Positions 1-7,280 of a stretch of 38,172 nt of DNA are shown here, one piece after another; within the stretch, counting starts at the first letter, position 1, and each line of letters opens with the position of its first letter. Source of the stretch: Rickettsia endosymbiont of Ixodes persulcatus (GTDB lineage: Bacteria > Pseudomonadota > Alphaproteobacteria > Rickettsiales > Rickettsiaceae); the NCBI GenBank assembly GCA_027293795.1, contig JAPYLE010000237.1, positions 1 through 38,172 on the forward strand. The letters run 5' to 3'. The notes below the pieces were generated by a model. That model worked only from the letters and a program-made list of their open reading frames with translations. It was not told the DNA's origin and made no database searches. The translations under genes were made by a program, and so were the position numbers.

Positions 1-139
1 AAATTTATTAGGTTGTGATTTAGCAAAATGCTTTGAGATATCAATTTGATTCTTTGCTAAGATACTAACTGCAAACTTATTACTTTTTTGAAAACTGTTT
101 ATGCTAAAAGAGTTTTTATTAAGGCAAAATAATATTAAC
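1..139 (-). repeat. Inverted duplicate of flavin-reductase gene segment 1240-1378
   Basis: Read on the minus strand, these 139 bases match 1240-1378 of the intact flavin reductase-like gene base for base. The match stops between 139 and 140, where gatB coding sequence begins. The true length is unknown because the copy runs off the left edge. It replaces the sequence that should encode the rest of GatB. It may be a real inverted duplication or a fold-back chimera at a contig end; the sequence alone cannot decide. Confidence 0.95.
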
Positions 140-307
140 ACGGTAATTGACGAGGTAATAGCTGCAAATCCTGAATCTGTAAAGGGTTATAGAAGCGGTA
201 AGGATAAATTATTCGGTTTTTTTGTAGGGCAGGTAATGAAAAAAACCGACGGCAAGGCTAATCCGATACTTGTTAATCAGCTTTTAAAGGAGAAATTGGG
301 TTCTTGA
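140..307 (+). pseudogene. gatB: Asp-tRNA(Asn)/Glu-tRNA(Gln) amidotransferase subunit B, C-terminal fragment
   Basis: The last ~55 codons resemble the C-terminal YqeY-like tail domain of GatB (GYRSGKDKLFGFFVGQVMKK, then KANPILVNQLLKEKLG). GatB is part of the GatCAB complex, which transamidates misacylated Glu-tRNA(Gln) and Asp-tRNA(Asn) in bacteria lacking the direct synthetases. The open frame starts at an ATG at 101, but codons before about 140 come from the inverted flavin-reductase duplicate, so that N-terminus is not GatB. The rest of the gene is absent from the window. This is either a truncated gene or an artefact of the edge. A 10-bp-stem hairpin follows the stop. Confidence 0.75.
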
Positions 308-326
308 TGTTTTCTATACCAAATAT

Positions 327-351
327 CATACCGCGATCAAGTCGCGGTATG
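327..351. terminator. Hairpin after gatB, RPE-type palindrome
   Basis: A perfect 10-bp stem (cataccgcga / tcgcggtatg) closes on the 5-base loop tcaag. It lies 20 bp after the gatB stop and before the binding-protein gene. The same core (ataccgcg-tcaag-cgcggtat) recurs in other palindromic repeats of the window, so it is a short RPE-type repeat that could also end transcription. There is no clear T-run. Confidence 0.45.
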
Positions 352-386
352 ACACAGGACATGCTCAAACTTAAAACATTATTTTT

Positions 387-1112
387 ATGAAATTTCTGAA
401 AATATTTTTACTATCTTTCTTACTAGTTTCTTGTGAAAAAAAAGAAACGGAAAAAACTTTAATAGTCGGTACTGCCGCAGATAATCCTCCTTATGAATTC
501 ATCCAAGACGGAGAGATTGTCGGGATTGATATTGATATTATCAAAGCAATAAGCGAACGTTTAAATAAAAAAGTTATCATAAAAAACTTCGACTTTAACG
601 GTTTACTTGCAGCTTTGGTTAGCGAAAATATTGATGTTGCGGTAGCGGCGCTTTCCGTAACACCGGAGCGTGCCGAATATATAAGCTTTTCTGATAATTA
701 CGCTACTGCAAGATTCACCATAATATATAGAACAGGCGATAATATACAAGGTATCAAAGATCTAGAGAATAAAATGGTAGGGGTACAACTTGGCAGTGTT
801 TTAGAAAAAAAAGCACAAGATCTATCACAGACGATGAATATTAAAGTTCATTCTTTAGCAAATCATTTAATGTTAGTTGAAGAATTAAAAGCCAGAGTCA
901 TAGATGCTATTATCTCCGAAGAATTTCAGGGCGTAAAATTAAAAGAAAATAATTCAAATTTAGAAAGCAGTACTTTAGAAGAATTTTCATCCGATTTTGC
1001 TATAGGTATGTCTAAAAACTCAGGACTAATTAATGAAATTAATGAGGCAATCGATTCATTAAAAAAAGACGGAACCATTAACAAAATTATGAAAAAATGG
1101 CTGAGACAGTAA
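387..1112 (+). CDS. Amino-acid ABC transporter periplasmic binding lipoprotein
   Basis: A 241-residue solute-binding protein of the SBP_bac_3 (ArtI/GlnH/FliY-like) family, which captures an amino acid in the periplasm for an ABC importer. The N-terminus is a lipoprotein signal: hydrophobic MKFLKIFLLSFLLVSC with a lipobox-like LVSC at Cys16. After it come the family's typical opening GTAADNPPYEF, the GIDIDIIKAISERL stretch and the ALSVTPERAEYISFSDNY signature. The length is normal for the family. The permease at 26771-27427 on the other strand is a plausible partner, but no ATPase is in the window. The substrate cannot be read from sequence. The stop overlaps the start of the next gene by 16 bp, so translation may be coupled. 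Confidence 0.88.
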   Translation: MKFLKIFLLSFLLVSCEKKETEKTLIVGTAADNPPYEFIQDGEIVGIDIDIIKAISERLNKKVIIKNFDFNGLLAALVSENIDVAVAALSVTPERAEYISFSDNYATARFTIIYRTGDNIQGIKDLENKMVGVQLGSVLEKKAQDLSQTMNIKVHSLANHLMLVEELKARVIDAIISEEFQGVKLKENNSNLESSTLEEFSSDFAIGMSKNSGLINEINEAIDSLKKDGTINKIMKKWLRQ

Positions 1113-1579
1113 CAGAAAGTCAATTTAAAGATGCTATGAGCCGCTTCCCTCAGGGGGTGACTATTATAACAATAAATTGCAACAATGAACTTTTTGGCTT
1201 TACTGCTAGTTCTTTTACTTCCGTATCTTTAAGACCGCCGTTAATATTATTTTGCCTTAATAAAAACTCTTTTAGCATAAACAGTTTTCAAAAAAGTAAT
1301 AAGTTTGCAGTTAGTATCTTAGCAAAGAATCAAATTGATATCTCAAAGCATTTTGCTAAATCACAACCTAATAAATTTACAAAAATTGATTATAAGCTTG
1401 GTAATAAAACCGATTGTCCTTTAATAAATGGCGCAACTTGTCATATAGAATGTAATAAATATGCTTCTTATGATGCCGGTGATCATGTTATATTTATCGG
1501 TGAAGTAATAAATACCACTATTAAAAACAATCTAAAACCTCTATTATATTTTCATAAATCTTATACAAATTTACAATAA
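1097..1579 (+). CDS. Flavin reductase-like domain protein
   Basis: A 160-residue protein of the FMN-binding split-barrel flavin reductase family (HpaC/NtaB-like), which reduces FMN or FAD with NAD(P)H and often supplies a monooxygenase. The N-terminal FKDAMSRFPQGVTIITI, then GFTASSFTSVSLRPPLILFC and the late GDHVIFIGEV follow the family pattern. The ATG at 1097 keeps the whole domain and overlaps the binding-protein gene by 16 bp. No monooxygenase partner is nearby, so the physiological role is open. Bases 1240-1378 are also present as a perfect inverted copy at the left edge of the window. Confidence 0.82.
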   Translation: MAETVTESQFKDAMSRFPQGVTIITINCNNELFGFTASSFTSVSLRPPLILFCLNKNSFSINSFQKSNKFAVSILAKNQIDISKHFAKSQPNKFTKIDYKLGNKTDCPLINGATCHIECNKYASYDAGDHVIFIGEVINTTIKNNLKPLLYFHKSYTNLQ

Positions 1580-1586
1580 AATAAAT

Positions 1587-2306
1587 ATGATAAATATCGG
1601 TCTTAGCGGTTCTACCGGTAAAATGGGGAGAACTATTGATGAAAGAATAGACGAATTTAAAAATTGCAAAATTTCGGCAAAATTTAGTAGTACTAATAGT
1701 CTGTATGATTTAGACAATTTTTGTAAAAATTCTGATGTGATCATCGATTTTTCTACCCCTGAAATATTAGAAAAATTACTTAATTATGCATTAAAACACA
1801 ATGCAAAATTAGTGATCGGAACGACAGGTCTTCAGCCTAAACATTTTAAGCTTTTAAAAAAAGCAGCTCAAACTTTACCTATTTTATATTCTGCAAATAT
1901 GAGTATAGGGGCTAATTTGCTCAGCTATTTAGCTAAAGAAGCAAAAAAGATATTTCATGTATACCGTGAATATTCCCACCACGAAGTGAGGAAATACCTA
2001 TTTCCTCTTTTTTTCTTGGTCTGTTACCGCGATTAAATATTATATCTAAACCTTTTTCGCTTGCAATTGTTTCAGCAAGCATAATAGCAGTACCTGAGGG
2101 TGAATCTTTTTTATTACGGTGATGTATTTCTAAAATTTCAACATCGTAATCATCTAATATCTTTTTTAGATGACAATGAAATAATCACTTTAAAACATGA
2201 AGCTCTGAATAAAAATTCTTTTGCCGACGGAGCAATTAAAGCTGCTATTTGGCTACAAGATAAACCTTCTGCTTTATATTCAATGCAAGATATTTATAAA
2301 ATTTAA
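1587..2306 (+). pseudogene. dapB: 4-hydroxy-tetrahydrodipicolinate reductase, broken by a 203-bp internal inversion
   Basis: DapB reduces hydroxy-tetrahydrodipicolinate in the lysine/diaminopimelate pathway that feeds peptidoglycan. The N-terminus shows the dinucleotide-binding GLSGSTGKMGRTI, then VIIDFSTPE and LVIGTTG. The frame is correct to about codon 122 (AKEAKKI), turns to noise, and stops at 2036. The correct C-terminus resumes at about 2157 (ISFLDDNEIITLKHEAL to the stop at 2306). Reverse-complementing 1954-2156 restores a single 239-codon frame containing EIHHRNKKDSPSGTA (catalytic and substrate-binding region) and LRGGNIHGIHE. No other lesion is visible, so the inversion is recent, reversible or an assembly error. 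As written, the gene cannot make DapB. Confidence 0.93.
1943..2167. repeat. 11-bp inverted repeats bounding the dapB inversion
   Basis: The repeats aaaaaagatat (1943-1953) and atatctttttt (2157-2167) are exact reverse complements and sit precisely at the two inversion junctions. The 203 bp between them (1954-2156) reads as in-frame DapB only on the minus strand. Recombination between such short repeats would flip the segment without loss of bases. Confidence 0.93.
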
Positions 2307-2375
2307 TTAATTATAGCTTGAAAAAACATCTTTAAAAGACTATATTTTATTATGTAAATACATAGTAGGTTACTT

Positions 2376-3086
2376 ATGATCGATTATACAAAAACTTTAA
2401 CTGCCACCTCAAAAAATAAAACTTTTGATGAAGGCTTAAGAAAATACATGCTTAAAGTATATAATTATATGGCTTTAGCACTTTTACTAACCGGCGTAGC
2501 AGCCGTAACAACTATATCAGTTGAGCCTATTTATAATCTAATGTTTCAAACCGGCTTCGGCACTATTATAATGTTTGCTCCGCTCGGTATTGCTTTATAT
2601 TTCTTTATGGGCTTCGGACGCATGAATCTGCAAACGGCACAGGTATTATTTTGGGTTTATGCCGCTTTAACCGGTATGTCGCTTGCATATTTAGCTCTTA
2701 TTTATACCGGTGCATCAATAGCGCGCACTTTCTTTATTTGTTCCTCTGTTTTTGGAGCAATGAGCTTATACGGTTATAGTACAAGTAGAGATTTGACATC
2801 TATGGGGTCATTTTTTGCAATGGGTCTTATAGGTCTTATAATCACCTCACTAGTTAACCTATTTCTAAAAAGTTCAGCTCTCTCTTTTGCTACTTCTCTT
2901 ATTGGGATAGTAGTATTTATGGGGTTAATTGCTTGGGATACTCAAAAGATTAAGTCTATGTATTACATGGCAGGAAACGATGAAGTAGGACAAAAGCTTT
3001 CTATTATGGCAGCCTTTACTTTATATTTAGATTTTATCAACCTTTTCCTATATTTAATGAGATTTTTAGGCAATAGAAGAGATTAA
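2376..3086 (+). CDS. Bax inhibitor-1 / YccA-YbhL family integral membrane protein
   Basis: A 236-residue polytopic inner-membrane protein of the BI-1 (UPF0005, TMBIM) family. About seven hydrophobic segments follow a short cytoplasmic N-terminus. The family ending is present: AWDTQKIKSMY, then LYLDFINLFLYLMRFLG. Bacterial relatives such as YccA modulate FtsH, and the family has been linked to calcium leak, but the function in Rickettsia is not established. It is a single gene, 69 bp after dapB and followed by a 687-bp non-coding stretch. Confidence 0.9.
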   Translation: MIDYTKTLTATSKNKTFDEGLRKYMLKVYNYMALALLLTGVAAVTTISVEPIYNLMFQTGFGTIIMFAPLGIALYFFMGFGRMNLQTAQVLFWVYAALTGMSLAYLALIYTGASIARTFFICSSVFGAMSLYGYSTSRDLTSMGSFFAMGLIGLIITSLVNLFLKSSALSFATSLIGIVVFMGLIAWDTQKIKSMYYMAGNDEVGQKLSIMAAFTLYLDFINLFLYLMRFLGNRRD

Positions 3087-3145
3087 AAAAATCTTTATAC
3101 TTTTCTATGTCTATACGGACAAATAATTTAACCTCGATGATCACC

Positions 3146-3180
3146 AATAGCGGATTATGTAATAATTCGCTATTTGCGTT
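3146..3180. repeat. 35-bp hairpin repeat, copy 1
   Basis: This 35-bp stretch begins aatagcgg and ends cgctatttgcgtt; its ends pair (aatagcg/cgctatt). It matches 20933-20967 at 33 of 35 positions, so it is a dispersed short repeat. Confidence 0.7.
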
Positions 3181-3259
3181 TGGTGACTATTCTGCATTAA
3201 GTATAGTAGTATCTATCTATATATACTGCTAAATCTCTTATCATGAGAGTCCATAATCT

Positions 3260-3349
3260 GCATTCATACAGCAACATTATCTCCTGGCTTTTTTCTTCTT
3301 TCATAATTTGACATTGCATTCTCAAATTGCTCTGAACTAGCTCCAAGTA
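3260..3349 (-). pseudogene. Possible gene remnant, unidentified
   Basis: On the minus strand, an open stretch of about 28 codons reads LLGASSEQFENAMSNYERRK then KPGDNVAV and a stop. The composition is protein-like but I do not recognise it and there is no start codon with a ribosome site. It may be the C-terminal scrap of a decayed gene or chance. Confidence 0.2.
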
Positions 3350-3516
3350 AATAATATTTATTTATTAATTATTGCAAATAATTTTTTAAAACTGTTTTGG
3401 ACATTGCCTAAAAAGAATTGCTTTGTATGATAGGCTTAAATGCTTCGATGCCATGATGATGTCTAGATTCGTAGCTTTAAGTGTTCTTGTCGCATGGATC
3501 AAAAAAACACTCTTAT

Positions 3517-3633
3517 GTCATTCCCGCGGGAGCGGGAATCCAGTCATTAAAAAGTATAAACACACTAAATTTTTAAAATTAAAGGCTTACATAATTTCGC
3601 TTTTTTCTGGATTCCTGCTTACGCGGGAATGAC
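3517..3633. repeat. Rickettsia palindromic element (gtcattcccgc...gcgggaatgac)
   Basis: A 117-bp palindromic element. The left end gtcattcccgcgggagcggg and the right end (ctggattcctgcttacgcgg then gaatgac) are imperfect inverted repeats, each with its own small hairpin. It has the same architecture as the elements near 10167, 14681, 29519, 34585 and 37296. I do not assign an RPE family number. Confidence 0.75.
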
Positions 3634-3702
3634 ATCGAATCGCTATACCTAGGCCATGCAATAATGCCAAGCCTGTAGCGAGATCCATAAATATTTGTTT
3701 TA

Positions 3703-3734
3703 CTGGATACCGTGGAGGGGCCACGGTATGACAT
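3703..3734. repeat. Short palindrome, RPE half-element
   Basis: ctggataccgtgg and ccacggtatgacat flank a short loop (3703-3734). This matches one half of the larger RPE-type elements and lies 40 bp downstream of the aspS stop, where it could also act as a terminator. Confidence 0.6.
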
Positions 3735-3773
3735 CGGAGCGTTTTTCAAGAGCCTAGCAACAACTATAAATTC

Positions 3774-5582
3774 TTATTCTTTCTCTGCATTTTTTCTAGC
3801 AGACGGTGAGAGCATAATGCTTAGCTCTTTTAGAGCTTTATCTTCTACATAGCTTGGGGCGTTCATAAGTAAATCTTCCGCTTGTTGGTTTAAAGGAAAT
3901 GCAATTATTTCTCTTATATTTGTGGCTTCTGCAAGCAGCATAACAATTCGGTCAATTCCTGGAGCTATTCCGCCATGTGGTGGAGCACCAAACTTAAACG
4001 CTCTAATCATACCGCCAAATCTCTTATCAACTTCCTCCTCACTATAACCTGCTATGGAAAATGCTTTATACATAATTTCCAGCTTGTGGTTTCTAATAGC
4101 ACCGCTGGAAAGTTCAATACCGTTACAAACAATATCATACTGGTATGCGGTAAGCTCTAACAACTCTTCTGTTGTTTTAGCATTTTCTAAAGCATCTAAA
4201 CCGCCTTGCGGCATAGAAAACGGATTATGGCTAAAATCAATTTTACCTGTTTCTTCATTTAATTCATAGAATGGAAAATCAGTAATCCAGCAGAATTTAA
4301 AGCAATCTTTTTCAAGTAAATCAAGCTCATCGCTAAGTCTTATTCTAACCTTACCGGCAAGTTTGGCAGCTTTTTCTTTTTTATCGCTAGCAAAAAATAC
4401 GGCATCACCGTTACTTATATTGGCAGTAGCCTTTAGGCTCTCTAATTGCTGCGGGCTTAAGAATTTTGCTACCGGTCCTTTTGCTTTACCGCTTTCACTA
4501 AACTGGATATAACCAAGTCCTATTGCTCCTTCAGATATCGCAAACTCTATCATTTTATCGAAGAAACTACGAGGTTGTGCTGCTGCTTTAGGTGCAGGAA
4601 TTGCACGAACGACACTACCTTTTTTGATATTTTCTCTAAAAATTATAAAATCGGAATCTCTAAATATTTCCGTTACGTCAGCAATTATGATAGGGTTACG
4701 CAAATCAGGCTTATCAGAGCCGTATTTTAGCATAGATTCATTATATGGGATACGGATAAAAGGGGTCTCTGATACTTGCTTGTATGTAAATTTAGTGAAT
4801 AAATTATGCATCACAGACTCAATAGTACTAAATACGTCTTCCTGTGTAACAAAAGACATTTCTACGTCTAGCTGATAAAACTCACCAGGGGATCTATCGG
4901 CTCTTGCATCTTCATCCCGAAAACAAGGAGCAATTTGGAAATAACGATCAAACCCTGAAACCATTAAAAGCTGCTTGAATTGCTGAGGTGCTTGCGGTAG
5001 TGCATAAAACTTACCGGGATGGATTCTACTAGGCACTAAGAAATCCCTAGCTCCCTCAGGTGAGCTTGCCGTTAGGATCGGTGTTTGAAATTCAGTAAAA
5101 CCTCTTGCCGTCATCAAATGACGAATATGAGAAATAATTTGCGAGCGGAGTATTATATTATTATGTAATTTCTCACGTCTAAGATCTAAAAAGCGACGTT
5201 TAAGCCTCGAATCTTCTGGAGCGTCTTTTTCGGTATTAATAACAAAAGGTAGAGTATCTGCTGCTGATTCAACAATAAATTCTCCAGCTAATATTTCAAT
5301 ATGACCAGTCGTAAGCGTATCATTAATAGTATCCCCTGATCTTGCTACAACTTTACCAATAACCGTAATTACCGACTCATAACGCAAACGACTAGCCGCC
5401 TCCATAAGCTGGAGGTTTTGATCTGTAAACACGATTTGAGTTATACCGTAATGATCACGTAAATCTATGAAAACTAGATTACCGTGATCTCTTCTTCTAT
5501 GTACCCAACCTGACAATTTAACTTCTTTTCCTACATCGGATATTTGTAATTCGTTACAATTATGAGTTCTATATTGATGCAT
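3774..5582 (-). CDS. aspS: Aspartyl-tRNA synthetase (bacterial type)
   Basis: A 602-residue class II synthetase that charges tRNA(Asp). The N-terminal OB-fold anticodon-binding domain (LSGWVHRRRDHGNLVFIDLR) is followed by the catalytic core with motif 2 (FRDEDARADRSPGEFYQLD), a bacterial GAD insertion in the middle, and motif 3 (GIAPGIDRIVMLLAEA). The length fits bacterial-type AspRS. In bacteria that use GatCAB for Asn-tRNA(Asn) the enzyme is often non-discriminating. That is plausible here given the gatB fragment, but it is inference. The start MHQYRTHNCNEL is the only sensible one. It is transcribed away from the 143-residue gene by 79 bp. Confidence 0.97.
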   Translation of the reverse strand: MHQYRTHNCNELQISDVGKEVKLSGWVHRRRDHGNLVFIDLRDHYGITQIVFTDQNLQLMEAASRLRYESVITVIGKVVARSGDTINDTLTTGHIEILAGEFIVESAADTLPFVINTEKDAPEDSRLKRRFLDLRREKLHNNIILRSQIISHIRHLMTARGFTEFQTPILTASSPEGARDFLVPSRIHPGKFYALPQAPQQFKQLLMVSGFDRYFQIAPCFRDEDARADRSPGEFYQLDVEMSFVTQEDVFSTIESVMHNLFTKFTYKQVSETPFIRIPYNESMLKYGSDKPDLRNPIIIADVTEIFRDSDFIIFRENIKKGSVVRAIPAPKAAAQPRSFFDKMIEFAISEGAIGLGYIQFSESGKAKGPVAKFLSPQQLESLKATANISNGDAVFFASDKKEKAAKLAGKVRIRLSDELDLLEKDCFKFCWITDFPFYELNEETGKIDFSHNPFSMPQGGLDALENAKTTEELLELTAYQYDIVCNGIELSSGAIRNHKLEIMYKAFSIAGYSEEEVDKRFGGMIRAFKFGAPPHGGIAPGIDRIVMLLAEATNIREIIAFPLNQQAEDLLMNAPSYVEDKALKELSIMLSPSARKNAEKE

Positions 5583-5661
5583 TTTTATTTTTTTATTATA
5601 CGGTTCCCCCCTATATTATTATACATAAAATTGTGGATTTTCGCAAATAAAAACTAAAAAT

Positions 5662-6093
5662 TTATCTTGATAATGTAGGAACATTCTTTTGTTTTGGCAA
5701 TGATTGGATATGATTCTGTTGTTGAGGTTTTACTTGATTTAACTCACCTTTAATCCATTCATATATTGCTTTCTTAGGGTTTTTAATTATCTCCGCAACA
5801 TTTTCTACTAAATTTATTATTCCTTTAATTAACGGTAATAACTCCTCTTTAATTTTATTTATAGGATTATTATTTACTTGTAATTTTTCTTGATTTTCGC
5901 TTGATAGATTACCAAATATCTTATTCATTCTTAACTGAAGATCATTGCGTTCAAGATCTTTTTCTCTAAAATGTGATTTAAGTGTTCTATCAACTTCTTT
6001 TTGTTCTTCCGGAGTTAAATTCTTATATTTATTAATAAGCTCATCCGCTTCCTTTCGTTGTTCCGGTGCAATATTTTCAGAAATATTTGGCAT
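5662..6093 (-). CDS. Hypothetical helical protein, 143 residues
   Basis: I do not recognise this protein. It is very rich in charged residues and Gln/Asn, with predicted long helices: APEQRKEADELINKYKNLTP, then EEQKEVDRTLKSHFREKD, and a later more hydrophobic helix around LLPLIKGIINLVENVAEII. The tail is Pro/Gln-rich. There is no signal peptide or clear membrane span. It lies 79 bp upstream of aspS and about 85 bp downstream of the MipZ-like gene on the same strand, so the three may be co-transcribed. The ATG at 6093 is well placed. It is probably a Rickettsia-restricted protein. Confidence 0.65.
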   Translation of the reverse strand: MPNISENIAPEQRKEADELINKYKNLTPEEQKEVDRTLKSHFREKDLERNDLQLRMNKIFGNLSSENQEKLQVNNNPINKIKEELLPLIKGIINLVENVAEIIKNPKKAIYEWIKGELNQVKPQQQNHIQSLPKQKNVPTLSR

Positions 6094-6178
6094 TTGTTTC
6101 TCTTAAAAAGTTAAAACATATTAATTTTGCACGTTATATATACTTTTTAACTTTATACAAGAAAAACTTTAATAGAAA

Positions 6179-6973
6179 TTAACCTTTAAACATAGTCTTA
6201 ATACCTAAAAAGCCTAAAAAATTTCGTAATTCTTGACGTGCAAGCACATGTGAGCTATTAAATCCTCTATCATATTTTGCAGTTTTTAGATCAAGTAATG
6301 TTAAACCTTGCAAAAATAATTCCCTATATATTACACGTTCGCTAAATCCCTCTGCGAGTTTAAAGTTAATTCTTTTAGCAAGTTTAGCTAATACATTTCC
6401 TACACGTCTTTTATTTAATGCATCAAGGTTACTTAAACGATTACGAAGTATTATCCAATCTATACTGACTCTATCACGACTAGCACGCTCCATTTTCTGT
6501 TCCCAAATCATTTGACTATAGATTGATGGGCTAATAATTTCGTCCTTGCTATCGATTTTTGCTATCACGTCTAAATCTAGAAAGCTATCATTAATCGGTG
6601 TAATAATCATATCGGCATAAGAATGAGCAAGCCTTGATAAAGGAGTATGGCTGCCTGGGGTATCAATCACTATATAATCGGCATCCTGATTATTTTTGAG
6701 TACCTGCTCAAAACTCTTTGCTTGCTCTTCTACTTCACTTTCCGATATATGAAAATGTTTCGGTACTAATACAGGTTTATCAGGATTTTGTTTATTATAT
6801 AAATCTCGATTTTTTAAATAATTTGTTAAAGAACTTTGACGTGAATCGGTATCTATACTTACTACCGAATAATTTTGATAAAGCAGAGCTATTATTAGAT
6901 GCATAGAACAGGTAGTTTTACCTGCTCCTCCTTTTTCATTACCTATAACAAAAATATAAGGTTTACTGTTCAT
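6179..6973 (-). CDS. mipZ: MipZ-like ParA-family ATPase, division-site regulator
   Basis: A 264-residue P-loop ATPase of the ParA/MinD superfamily. The deviant Walker A GNEKGGAGKTT is near residue 11, DTPGSHTPLSRLAH gives the switch II region, and PINDSFLDLDVIAKID closely follows alphaproteobacterial MipZ. In Caulobacter, MipZ binds ParB near the origin and inhibits FtsZ away from mid-cell. I start the gene at the ATG at 6973, preceded by AAAGAAG at 6986-6980 with suitable spacing. An in-frame TTG at 6994 would add seven residues but has no such site. A 15-bp-stem hairpin lies directly upstream of the ribosome site. Confidence 0.85.
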   Translation of the reverse strand: MNSKPYIFVIGNEKGGAGKTTCSMHLIIALLYQNYSVVSIDTDSRQSSLTNYLKNRDLYNKQNPDKPVLVPKHFHISESEVEEQAKSFEQVLKNNQDADYIVIDTPGSHTPLSRLAHSYADMIITPINDSFLDLDVIAKIDSKDEIISPSIYSQMIWEQKMERASRDRVSIDWIILRNRLSNLDALNKRRVGNVLAKLAKRINFKLAEGFSERVIYRELFLQGLTLLDLKTAKYDRGFNSSHVLARQELRNFLGFLGIKTMFKG

Positions 6974-6979
6974 AATATA

Positions 6980-7025
6980 CTTCTTTTCTTTCAAAAGGAG
7001 TATGCAATAATCCTTTTGAAAGAAG
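6980..7025 (-). promoter_or_regulatory. Leader hairpin overlapping the mipZ ribosome-binding site
   Basis: On the minus strand, 7025-7011 (cttctttcaaaagga) pairs with 6999-6985 (tccttttgaaagaaa) at 14 of 15 positions, the other being a possible G-U pair, around an 11-base loop. The Shine-Dalgarno-like AAAGAAG (6986-6980) touches the foot of the stem. This could modulate initiation or simply be part of the repeat shared with 22257-22378. Confidence 0.45.
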
Positions 7026-7123
7026 TTTTAAATAATGGGTATTCAAGATGAAAAGCGGTCCCATCCCGAATACCCATTTAATTATGTTTTATTCTAACTA
7101 TTCTTCATTTATCAGGAGTATAT
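7013..7123. repeat. Dispersed ~115-bp repeat, copy 1 (upstream of mipZ)
   Basis: It opens ttttgaaagaagttttaaat followed by aatgggt, and ends ttcttcatttatcaggagtat. The stretch at 22257-22378 has the same opening, a gatgaaaag/aatgaaaag block, and the same ending (ctcttcatcttatttaggag). Divergence between the copies is considerable. Confidence 0.5.
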
Positions 7124-7171
7124 ATTCCGAATAAACGAAGAGTAAGTATACTACTATTAAATATAAAGTGG

Positions 7172-7280
7172 TATACGAAGATCAACTTCAAAAGAGCAAG
7201 GGGTTCACAAGACGAGGAATGGAGCGTATACTTAATACGTGTAGAACGACGTAGCCAATTTTTGAAGTTCATCGAGTATA
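7172..7280. repeat. Rickettsia palindromic element overlapping the pepA stop
   Basis: The arms tatacgaagatcaacttcaa (7172-) and tttttgaagttcatcgagta (to 7280) are imperfect inverted repeats flanking about 65 bp. The right arm covers the last codons and stop of pepA (stop at 7269-7271). The internal text acgtagccaatttttgaagt is related to text near 27610 (acgacgccaatttttcaaat). Confidence 0.65.

Larger units (their letters stand above)
3087..3773. other. Non-coding, repeat-rich intergenic region
   Basis: There is no credible gene in this 687-bp stretch between the BI-1 family gene and aspS. It holds a 35-bp hairpin repeat (3146-3180), a possible minus-strand gene scrap (3260-3349), a composite repeat beginning near 3400 whose first part (cctaaaaagaattgctt...tgcttcgatg) recurs at about 10118, an RPE (3517-3633) and a further palindrome (3703-3734). 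Confidence 0.7.

Noticed and set aside
2100..2306. Separate 68-residue gene downstream of dapB
   Set aside because: Its ATG lies inside the inverted segment and everything from about 2157 on is the DapB C-terminus; it is a piece of dapB, not a gene.
3423..3632. 69-residue plus-strand open frame
   Set aside because: It lies within the composite repeat and RPE at 3400-3633 and reads HSRGSGNPVIKKY, the usual translation of this palindrome family.
6974..6994. Longer MipZ start at TTG 6994
   Set aside because: It adds MKEKKYI, has no Shine-Dalgarno, and would place the start inside the leader hairpin; the ATG at 6973 has AAAGAAG at good spacing.
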